NCBI RefSeq assembly: GCF_002847505.1
Contig: NZ_MXAV01000034.1
Coordinates: 186,001 to 250,000 of the forward strand
Source of the DNA: Acidithiobacillus marinus
GTDB taxonomy: Bacteria; Pseudomonadota; Gammaproteobacteria; Acidithiobacillales; Acidithiobacillaceae
Length of the DNA stretch: 64,000 nucleotides
Direction: 5' to 3'
A program made the position numbers and the translations under genes. The notes beneath the pieces were generated by a model. That model did no database searches. It saw only the letters and a list, made by a program, of their open reading frames with translations, and was not told the DNA's origin. This document shows, one piece after another, positions 52,817 through 60,600 of this stretch; the stretch's first letter is position 1; each line of letters begins with the position of its first letter.

Positions 52817-53031
52817 TCGAAGAGCCTGGTGGTACCACTGAATTTTTTAAATTTTCACATAAGAGATAAGCTTAGAGAGCCAGCAGCTGATGCGGCAAGA
52901 GATATTGGGTGGAGCTCAAAATGAGCCCCGGGCCCCGTGCTCGACAGTTAATCTAATCTTACAACTTATCGATATCGTTAGTAACGATTTCAAAACGCTC
53001 CACTACAACAGCGTCAATTGCTGAGAAGCGT
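52817..53031. other. Intergenic, contains inverted copy of the 19-bp palindrome
   Basis: About 215 bp without a gene. GGAGCTCAAAATGAGCCCC at 52,911-52,929 is an inverted, near-identical copy of the palindrome at 42,672. Confidence 0.5.
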
Positions 53032-53297
53032 CTATTTTTTTACACGGCGGACATCCAGAACCTCGCCTTGGCCATCGTGGATGGAAGACACCAGCAGATC
53101 GGTAAATTCCTGGTACCGTCGCCCCGGTACGGCCAGGACAAACTCCAGAGACTGTTTCCACCCAGCGCAGTCCGCCCAGTTTCGATTCGGGATTGCAGAG
53201 CCGGTTGAGGACCATCACCCGGATCAGCGCTTCCACATCGGTCGTATGGCGGGTCTTGCGTAACACCTGACGTAGGGCGCTGAACCTGTCAACAAAA
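53032..53297 (-). pseudogene. IS1634-family transposase internal fragment
   Basis: VEALIRVMVLNRLCNPESKLGGLRWVETVS is the internal IS1634 sequence. After a frameshift, EFVLAVPGRRYQEFTDLL and VLDVRRVKK follow in another frame. Its orientation and order show that it is a separate copy from the N-terminal fragment at 50,735. Confidence 0.7.
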
Positions 53298-53385
53298 TAA
53301 ACGCGAATTTATACGGTTATTTTTGATCTTCTTTGATGAACACTTGGCTAACCTTATCTTCTCTCAAAGATCAGTGAGGTCAACC

Positions 53386-53649
53386 ATGGATCATTATAAC
53401 GATCTAATTAAACAGATAATTGTTGAAATTATCAGACAGCTTGATTGCGGCAAAGACATCTCCCCACATCAACTGATGTTGAGCGAGCGTACTGCAGCAG
53501 CCGTATTGCAGGTTAAGCCTTCAACCTTACAAAATTGGCGTTGCACGCGCCGATATGACTTACGATATTTCAAGACAGGACGCTTAGTTAGATATCGTGT
53601 TGCGGACCTGGCGGAGTGGCTAGCCAAACGGCAAATCGGGGGGAGGTGA
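53386..53649 (+). CDS. Small helix-turn-helix (AlpA/HTH_17-like) regulator
   Basis: 87 residues from ATG 53,386, which has TGAGG 6 nt upstream; in-frame codons before it are not family-like. LMLSERTAAAVLQVKPSTLQNWRCTRRYDLRYFKTGRLVRYRVADLAEWL is a helix-turn-helix of the excisionase/AlpA type. Its position directly before the primase gene fits the regulator of P4-like elements. Confidence 0.75.
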   Translation: MDHYNDLIKQIIVEIIRQLDCGKDISPHQLMLSERTAAAVLQVKPSTLQNWRCTRRYDLRYFKTGRLVRYRVADLAEWLAKRQIGGR

Positions 53650-53727
53650 TAAAATGAGCCCTGACATCATCGCCATTATTCTCGCATTTTTTTCTTGTTC
53701 TCTCGGCCTCGTAGTATGGGGGACAAA

Positions 53728-54429
53728 ATGAGAGGCCTCCTTGATACCATGCGCTCGCGCGGTCTGAATCCCCCGAGCGATATCATCGACGGAAAAGTGG
53801 GCGAGTTCATACGCTTTTCGAGCAACGGGAAAGCCTCTGATAAATCAGGTTGGCTAAAGATTTTCCCGGGCCGCAAAGGGGCCGTTTTTGGCGATAAAAG
53901 GACAGGTCTAACAGCAGGCTGGCAGGCTGTCCGCGACCCTGACTTATCCGATACCGAACTTGCGGTACTTCTCAAACAACAGGCCAAAGCCCGTTGTGAA
54001 TCAGAGAAGCAGCGAGAAGCCGCCTACTTAAAGGCGGCGACGCGTATCAGGCAGGCGCTGGATAATTTTGATCCAGCCGAACCTGGTCATCCTTATCTTG
54101 CCAAAAAGAAAATCTCTCCTTATGGCGCGATGCAAGATCTCACTGGGAATTTAGTCATATCCGTGCGGGACATCTACGGAGAAATCCAATCGCTCCAGAA
54201 AATCAGCGCATCCGGACGCAAATCCTTCGCCAAGGGCGGCAGGATGAAAGGCGGTATGTATTGGCTCAGGGATCCCGGCGACGTGATCTATATTGCTGAA
54301 GGCTTTGGGACAGCGGCGAGCATTGCTGAGTCCATCTCTACAGGTGGCGTTGTCTGCTGTTTTTCGGCAGGGAACATGCTGACCACGGCGAAGGCTATCC
54401 GGGGAAAATACCCAAGGGCAGAGATCATC
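53728..54429 (+). pseudogene. Toprim primase-helicase, N-terminal part (interrupted)
   Basis: Residues 1-234 of a P4-alpha-type primase. ATG 53,728 follows GGGGG; GRKGAVFGDKRTG and, at the end, VIYIAEGFGTAASIAESIS begin a Toprim domain with the catalytic Glu. It is cut at GCAGAGATCATC (54,418-54,429), where the transposon 54,430-56,474 begins. The second part resumes in the same frame at 56,487, so excision would restore an 857-residue protein. Confidence 0.85.
54418..54429. repeat. Left 12-bp target-site duplication
   Basis: GCAGAGATCATC, repeated at 56,475-56,486. These are part of the primase coding sequence. Confidence 0.85.
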
Positions 54430-54521
54430 AGGGCCCTGTCAACCTTCCATCTAAGCTGCTGATGGAGTAGCACAAAGGGTTTTTCTGGACTTCTCAGGAT
54501 GAATGCGGTAACTTTTGCCGC

Positions 54522-55496
54522 ATGGAAGTCCCAACTCTCACCGAAAACCAGCAAGCCAGCCTGCACCGTGTTCAGGTGCGACCCATCCTGCCCACGGAGC
54601 GGGAACGCTGGAATACGCTGATGCAAACGTATCACTACCGGGGCTTTCGCACCTTGGCGGGCCGTAACCTGCGCTATGTGGCTACGCTCGATGGTCGCTG
54701 GGTAGCGTTACTGGGCTGGCATGCCGCCGCTTTTCAATGCCAGGCGCGGGATCGGTGGATCGGCTGGTCCTGGATCTTGCGCCGCCAGCGCTTGCATCTC
54801 ATCGCCAACAATGCCCGTTTTCTGATCCTGCCCGGAGAATCCTTCCCGAATCTGGCGTCCCGTATTCTGGCGCTGAACCTGCACAGGCTCTCTGCGGACT
54901 GGCAATCCGTCTATGGGCATCCCATCGTGCTGGCTGAGACCTTTGTGGAATCCCCCCGTTTTACCGGTGCCTGCTACCGGGCCGCCAACTGGGTGGATGT
55001 CGGCGGAACCAAGGGCTTCGCCCGCCGTCCCGGTGGTGGCTATGTCCACCACGGCCAACCTAAACGTCTTCTGCTCTTTCCTCTCCATCCACAGGCGCGG
55101 GCCTGGTTGGCCCAGCCGCAGCCCCAACTCGAATGGACCCATACCCCCATGCAAACCGTGACGTTGAGCGACCGCGCAAATGGAAGGCTTGCGCCAAATC
55201 TTTTTCCGCCTTCCCGATACCCGCAGCAAACTAGGCAAGCAGCATCCCCTCCCGGCCATCCTGACGGTGGCCGTGGCCGCTGTCCTGACGCGGGCCGAAA
55301 GTTATGCCGCCATCGCCGAGTGGGGCGGTCGCTTGACCCAGGCTCAATTGAAGCGCATCCGCGCCCGATTCGATCCCAAAACCAAGCGCTACCTCGCCCC
55401 CTCCGAACCGACCATCCGGCGCGTCTTGCAAGGGGCCGATGTGGAGGCGCTGGATGCGGCGATCGGCGCCTGGCTACTGGGTACGGCGGGCTTTGA
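54522..55496 (+). CDS. DUF4338 (DruA-like) domain protein within the transposon
   Basis: Residues about 1-220 form a DUF4338 domain: RVQVRPILPTERERWNTLMQTYHYRGFRTLAGRNLRYVAT, DRWIGWSW and NNARFLILPGESFPNLASRILALNLHRLSADWQSVYGHPI. DUF4338 is the domain of DruA, a component of the Druantia phage-defence system, and is also found with transposases. The C-terminal third runs through the ISAs1 start in another frame and is probably not natural; the family suggests this domain was once fused to the transposase and that one or two frameshifts now separate them. Confidence 0.7.
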   Translation: MEVPTLTENQQASLHRVQVRPILPTERERWNTLMQTYHYRGFRTLAGRNLRYVATLDGRWVALLGWHAAAFQCQARDRWIGWSWILRRQRLHLIANNARFLILPGESFPNLASRILALNLHRLSADWQSVYGHPIVLAETFVESPRFTGACYRAANWVDVGGTKGFARRPGGGYVHHGQPKRLLLFPLHPQARAWLAQPQPQLEWTHTPMQTVTLSDRANGRLAPNLFPPSRYPQQTRQAASPPGHPDGGRGRCPDAGRKLCRHRRVGRSLDPGSIEAHPRPIRSQNQALPRPLRTDHPARLARGRCGGAGCGDRRLATGYGGL

Positions 55497-56278
55497 AGCG
55501 GTGGCCGTCGATGGCAAAGTCCTCAAAGGGGCCGCACGCGCAGACGGCGCTCAGGTGCATCTGCTCAGCGCGTTCCTGCATGGACAGGGGGCCACCATCG
55601 CGCAAAAAGAAATCGCCCGGAAAACCAACGAAATTCCAGAACTGCGCAACCTGCTCCAGGACGTCAACATCGCGGGCAAGGTCGTCACCGCCGATGCCCT
55701 GCATACCCAGCGGGAGACCGCCCGCTTCCTCGTCGAAGACAAGAAAGCCGATTATCTCTTCACCGCCGTCAAAGGCAATCAACGAAAACTCCGCGACCGT
55801 CTGACGTGCCTCCCTTGGGGCGATTTTCCCCCTCAACGCTGAAACCACAGAGGTCGGGCATGGCCGCTTTGAATACCGCAAAATCATCGTCGCCACCCGG
55901 GCAACCGGCCTCCATTTTCCGCATGTCGGACAAGCTTTCCTGATCCAACGCTCCACCATCAACAGCAAAGAGGGCACGATTCGGGATGATTATGCCTTCG
56001 GACTCACCAGCCTGACCCCGGATCGTGCCACGCCCGAAAATCTGTTGGGCTTGGCCCGTGGTCACTGGGAAATTGAAAACCGGAACCATCATGTCCGCGA
56101 TGTGACTTTCCACGAGGACCTCTCCCAAGTCCGTACCCAGAACGGTCCCCATATGATGGCGACCTTGCGCGAACTGGCCATGAGCATTATGCGTCTCACT
56201 GGCGTCAAGAATATCGCCAAAGCGTGCCGGGATTTCGCCGCCAGCGCGCACAAAACGCTCCGCCAACTCGGATACTGA
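55180..56278 (+). pseudogene. ISAs1-family transposase, frameshifted
   Basis: LPDTRSKLGKQHPLPAILTVAVAAVLTRAESYAAIAEWGGRL and LKGAARADGAQVHLLSAFLHGQGATIAQKEIARKTNEIPELRNLL are ISAs1 sequence, in frame until a TGA at 55,840. The rest (AETTEVGHGRFEYRKIIVATRATG to HWEIENRNHHVRDVTFHEDLSQVRT and the terminal RQLGY) continues in the next frame. The shift lies at a run of five C (55,828-55,832); one extra C explains it, though programmed frameshifting or a sequencing error are not excluded. Restored length is about 366 residues. Confidence 0.8.
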
Positions 56279-56474
56279 GGCGCCACCACGGGGTTTACCT
56301 ATCCGAGAATAGCTCCGGAGGGCGAGCTGCGTCCGTCAGCCACCCCATTCACGATTCTGCACCCAAAATCGCCTGAAAATGCCGCATTTCCACCAACTAT
56401 AGCCCCTTCAAACCACCATTAAAATCAGTGGCGAAAACCTCTGCTACTATATCTGGCGAGCTTGACGGAGCCCT

Positions 56475-56486
56475 GCAGAGATCATC
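56475..56486. repeat. Right 12-bp target-site duplication
   Basis: GCAGAGATCATC, identical to 54,418-54,429. Confidence 0.85.
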
Positions 56487-58358
56487 CTTTGTGGCGACCA
56501 CGATGCTACAGGAGTGGGCCAGAAAGCAGCCAGAGTCGCCGCAGCAGCGGTGCATGGACAGGTAGCCATCCCAAACGTAGAGGGCGATGATTGGAGCGAT
56601 GCTTATGTGCGCGATGGCGCAAGCGCTACCCGAACAGCAATAGAGGCCGTCACAGTTGCGAATGCGGAAGAACTTGCGGGTGAATCTGTAGCAGAGGACG
56701 AGGCACAGCCTGGCGAGGTTGAGCGCGTACAGCTCATGCTTATTTCAGGGAAATGGCCGGAACTACTTCGTACTGTGATTGGGCGACTGACCGCTAAGCG
56801 CGAAGTTTTTGATTTTGGTGGGACATTGGTCCGGATCGACTCAAGAGGGAACACTTACCCGGCTTCAGCCCATGCGTTACTTGATCCCGTTGAGCGACTT
56901 TTCGAAATAAAACGTTACGATGGTCGCAGCGGTTCATGGGCTGCAAGTAAGCTACCCCTTGAATTTGCACAGCGCATACTTGCAGCGCGTGAGGCGTGGC
57001 AGTTCCCCGAGTTAAATGGGGTGACACGTCACAGAATCATGCGACCTGGTGGCACACTGCTTGATCGCCAAGGGTATGATGACCAGACGGGTCTTTACTT
57101 GCACCATCAAGGAGATTGGGCGCCCATTCCAAACGATATTCGCGAGGCAATTCAAACGCTCTGGTTCCCGCTTAGCCAAATGCCTTTTATCTCTCCAGCA
57201 GATGCAGGAGCGACTATGGCGCTGTTGTTGACGGCTGTACAACGTCCAATCCTGCCATTGTCTCCGATGTTTATCATTTCAGCGCCAACATTTGGTTCTG
57301 GGAAAACGCATATAGGCATTGTCGCCAAACTACTGGCGGGGGACGACAAATCCGTTACAAGCCTCGGTGCAAGCCCTGAAGAACAGCAAAAACGACTATT
57401 CTCCACCTTGCTTGAGGGAACACCGGCTGTGCTGTGGGACAACCTCAGCGGTACTCTGGGCGGCGACGACCTAGCCGCAGTCATTACCTCTGAAAGATAC
57501 TCGTCCCGATTACTGGGCCAAAGTGCCACTGCAAAAATCCCAACAAGGATGCTACTTATGGCGACTGGGATAAACCTGATCCCTGCTGCTGATTTAACCA
57601 GGCGCACGCTGACAATCCGCGTTGACCCGAAGGTTGAAAGGGCTGAGCTTCGTCAATTCAATATTGACCCGACCGAGTGGACACAAGTGCATCTTGGTGC
57701 GATGCAGGCGGCGGCCATCGCCATTTTGAAATATGCACGGCCACATAAGGAGGGCAGTTTGGGCAGCTTTAACGCCTGGAACGATTCTGTGCGCGCCGCA
57801 GTTTTAACCTTAATTGAGGACGGTCTCGCACCCTGTCCAATGGCTGACCCACTGGACGTTGTGAGTAGAGAACGCGCTACTGACCCAGAAGCCGAAGACC
57901 TCAGCGCCATTCTGCAAGGTTGGCACGCGCTGATCGGTGAACGGTTTATCACACTGAAGGACTTGGTAGAAAAAGCTACCTTCAACACTGATGCCGAGCT
58001 TCTGGGGGCTTTGGACGCAGTTGCTGGAAACAGCAAAGGTTCCATAAATATCAGGCGGCTAGGCAAATACTTGCGACGCCACGAAAATAGGATTGTTGAA
58101 GGTCTTCAAGTAATGAAAGGCCGGGAGACACATCTTGGGGTGGCATGGAAAGTCACTAATCAGGGTTTGCAGGGTTTTAAGGGTATGTTTCATTCCCAGC
58201 GTGAAAACTGTCAAACAAATGGTAATACAACTGACAGTTTATATATGGCCGGTGAAAATAACCCAGCAAACCCAGCAAACCCAAATGTTCAGGTTTGCCC
58301 CTCCTGCTCTGGCGAAGGGTGCAAATGGTGTCATGACACGGGAATACTCACATCATGA
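56487..58358 (+). pseudogene. Toprim primase-helicase, C-terminal part (interrupted)
   Basis: Continues the Toprim domain in frame (LCGDHDATGVGQKAARVAAA with the DHD metal-binding aspartates), then a large linker and a superfamily 3/AAA ATPase with Walker A ISAPTFGSGKTHIGIVAKLL near 57,270 and Walker B VLWDNLSGTLGG. The end has a zinc-ribbon-like CPSCSGEGCKWC. An internal GTG at 56,514 could allow re-initiation of a helicase-only product. In P4-type elements this protein replicates the element. Confidence 0.85.
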
Positions 58359-58429
58359 GACTCTACGAACTGTTACCAATACCCCCAACACCCAGCCCAA
58401 GAGAAGCCTAAAGCTGGATTGCCGGGCGA

Positions 58430-59030
58430 TTATCTCCTGTTGCTCTGGCAGTGTTTGCGTTCCACTCTGACAGAGAGCTTGTAGCCATGGCTGCTTTTCC
58501 CATGCTTCTTCGTCCAGGTCGCTCCAGATCTTTCTAGCGACGTTTGGTGGGGCTCCAGTCGCGGGTACGGCCTTTTCTTTGAGCTGTGCGTTGTCTTCCC
58601 GGATAAAATGCTGCTTGGGTGCAGGGACCAGGTTGGCATCAATGATCTGACCTCCTCGCGCCAGATAACCGTGCTGGAGAATTTGCTGCTCTACCACTGC
58701 AAACAGGGCTTCGGCACCGGCTACCTCGATGCCGGTTCTCAAAATGCCAGATCGTCTTGCGATCGGGCAGGTGCGCGGCATCCAGCAGGCCGCAGAAACG
58801 TTGATAGCTGTGGCGATCCAGAAGCTGGTATTCCATCTGTTCATCCGAAAGATTGTACAGGCGTTTCAAGACCAGGATCCGCACCATGACTTCGGTGGGG
58901 TAAGGCGGGCGACCACCCTGGGAACTCACCGGTCGAGGAGCCGCACCATCTACCTGCGCTGCCAGTGCCGTGAAATCGATGCAGGCGCCAATTATGCGTC
59001 TTCCGTAGACCTTATTACGAAGTAATCGGC
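58430..59030 (-). pseudogene. IS5-family transposase remnant
   Basis: Read in pieces on the minus strand, FTALAAQVDGAAPRPVSSQGGRPPYPTEVMVRILVLKRLYNLSDEQMEYQLLDRHSYQRFCGLLDAAHLPD, then KTIWHFENR and, after a shift, AEALFAVVEQQILQHGYLARGGQIIDANLVPAPKQH form an IS5-type transposase missing its C-terminal half. It lies between the primase gene and the BREX promoter. Confidence 0.8.
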
Positions 59031-59049
59031 TTTAATCGGTAGCCTTCCT

Positions 59050-59077
59050 TTGACAAAATTCGGTCTATTCGTATACT
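59050..59077 (+). promoter_or_regulatory. Near-consensus sigma-70 promoter of the BREX operon
   Basis: TTGACA (59,050-59,055), a 16-bp spacer and TATACT (59,072-59,077), about 65 bp before the first gene. It starts some 20 bp from the end of the IS5 remnant. Confidence 0.7.
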
Positions 59078-59141
59078 GGAACCGTTTAAATGGAAATGCT
59101 CCGCAACTTCATTCTGGCCGCCCCCACAAGGAGCTTAAGAA

Positions 59142-59345
59142 ATGACCGAGATGGAAGACCGCTGGTTATCAATAAGTGAGATCTGCAAGTACCTGGGGGT
59201 CAGCAATGACACCGTGTACAAGTGGATTGATAGGCATGAAATGCCCGCGCATCGCATGGGCCGACTTTGGAAGTTCAAAAAGGTTGACGTGGACGAATGG
59301 GTGAAGGCCGGTGGCGCTGCTGAACATTACAAAAAGGAATCCTGA
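59142..59345 (+). CDS. Small HTH_17 (excisionase-type) DNA-binding protein at the head of BREX
   Basis: 67 residues. MEDRWLSISEICKYLGVSNDTVYKWIDRHEMPAHRMGRLWKFKKVDVDEWVKAGG is a complete helix-turn-helix of the excisionase family. AAGGAG (59,128-59,133) is 8 nt before the ATG. It ends 6 bp before brxA, so it belongs to the operon. Small regulators of this type are often seen at the start of BREX loci; it may control expression, but this is inference. Confidence 0.8.
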   Translation: MTEMEDRWLSISEICKYLGVSNDTVYKWIDRHEMPAHRMGRLWKFKKVDVDEWVKAGGAAEHYKKES

Positions 59346-59351
59346 CGAAAA

Positions 59352-59963
59352 ATGGGTAGTGATAGATACAGCCTGTCATTTACAACGGGCAGTCTATTTC
59401 ACCGTGAGTCGCTGGAGCTGGTAAAGCTGTATTTTGATCTCGGTGACTGGAACGCAGTTCGTACAAGTGTTATTGCAAATAATGTACTGCAGACCAGAAC
59501 GGTAAGTACACTCAAGCGAATCTGCCGCGAGGTTATCTCTCGGCTCAGGACCCTGAGTCCGGTTGAACTTAAATTCTTGGTAGATGGCAGTCGTCAAGAG
59601 CAGGTCTATCTTCTCTGGCTTGCTGTTTGCCGCCAGTACAGATTTATCGCTGACTTTGCCATCGAAGTGCTTCATGAGCGTTATATCTCAATGAAAGGTG
59701 ATCTGAACTTTGATGATTTTGATGCTTTCTTCAACCGTAAAGCTGAATGGCATTTGGAGCTGGATAAGATCACCCCAGCAACCCGAAGCAAATTACGGCA
59801 GGTCTTATTTAAGATGCTTCGCGAGGCCGATTTCTTGACGGCCAACAACACGATCCACGCTGCCATGCTCAGCCCAAAACTATTGGAGCTGATCCATCAA
59901 GGCAACCGCAGGGAGATTTTGCACTTCCCTGTATTTGAATCAGAACTAAAAGGGATGGCGTAG
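59352..59963 (+). CDS. brxA: BREX protein BrxA
   Basis: 203 residues with the DUF1819 signature (DRYSLSFTTGSLFHRESLELVKLYFDLGDWNAVR). BrxA is a small DNA-binding BREX component whose role is still unclear. First structural gene of the operon; its stop overlaps the brxB start by one base. Confidence 0.88.
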   Translation: MGSDRYSLSFTTGSLFHRESLELVKLYFDLGDWNAVRTSVIANNVLQTRTVSTLKRICREVISRLRTLSPVELKFLVDGSRQEQVYLLWLAVCRQYRFIADFAIEVLHERYISMKGDLNFDDFDAFFNRKAEWHLELDKITPATRSKLRQVLFKMLREADFLTANNTIHAAMLSPKLLELIHQGNRREILHFPVFESELKGMA

Positions 59964-60574
59964 TGTCAGCAGATATGGCCAGAAGGCCAATACCGGAAAG
60001 ATTTCAGCATCTTTTTGCTGTGATCTCAGGCCAACGCTTTCTCAAGAAGCAAGGTCTTGGTAATGAGATCCCCTTTTTCATCTGCCCATTCAAGCCGGAA
60101 GATTCTGTTGAAGTCGAGCGGCAAAAGCTGAAGCTGGTCAATCGTCTTGAGCAGGCCGGTGTCCGGATTCTGGAGATCAATCTGTATGATCTTTCGATAG
60201 AAATTCTCAAAGAGCGTGGCATATGGAACCAGATTATCGAAATGGAGGCTACTGTCTCCAAAGAGCAGCTCAAGGAGTTGTTGCAGGGCGTGCTGGACCC
60301 CGAAGCGCATCTTGTTCCGGCCATTGCGGCCAAGCTGGCCATTACGGAATTCGAGGTTCTCTTTCTGTCCGGCGTTGGTGAGGTGTTCCCCTACATCCGC
60401 TCACACAACGTGTTGAACAATTTGCAGAGCACAGCGAAAGATAAGCCGACTGTCCTATTTTTCCCGGGAAACTACACCCACTCCCTGCAGACTGGAGCAT
60501 CGCTGGATCTCTTTGAGAGAATGCATGACGATAAATATTATCGAGCATTCAATATTTTTCACTGTGAAGTCTGA
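59963..60574 (+). CDS. brxB: BREX protein BrxB
   Basis: 203 residues with the DUF1788 pattern (FAVISGQRFLKKQGLGNEIPFFICPF, LEQAGVRILEINLYDLSIEILKERGIW and VGEVFPYIRSHNVLNNLQS). Starts at a GTG overlapping the brxA TAG, with AAAAGGGA upstream. Needed for type 1 BREX methylation and defence in the described systems. Confidence 0.9.
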   Translation: MSADMARRPIPERFQHLFAVISGQRFLKKQGLGNEIPFFICPFKPEDSVEVERQKLKLVNRLEQAGVRILEINLYDLSIEILKERGIWNQIIEMEATVSKEQLKELLQGVLDPEAHLVPAIAAKLAITEFEVLFLSGVGEVFPYIRSHNVLNNLQSTAKDKPTVLFFPGNYTHSLQTGASLDLFERMHDDKYYRAFNIFHCEV

Positions 60575-60600
60575 ATTTAATCAGAAGAGCCGAGGGAAGG

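Larger units (their letters stand above)
54430..56474 (+). mobile_element. 2-kb transposon carrying DUF4338 and ISAs1-family genes
   Basis: Bounded by the 12-bp direct repeat GCAGAGATCATC. Its ends are imperfect inverted repeats: AGGGCCCTGTCAACCT at the left (54,430-) and AGGGCTCCGTCAAGCT (complement) at the right (to 56,474), differing at a few positions. It carries two overlapping frames: a DUF4338 (DruA-like) domain and an ISAs1-type transposase with a frameshift. It interrupts the primase gene of the island. Confidence 0.8.
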
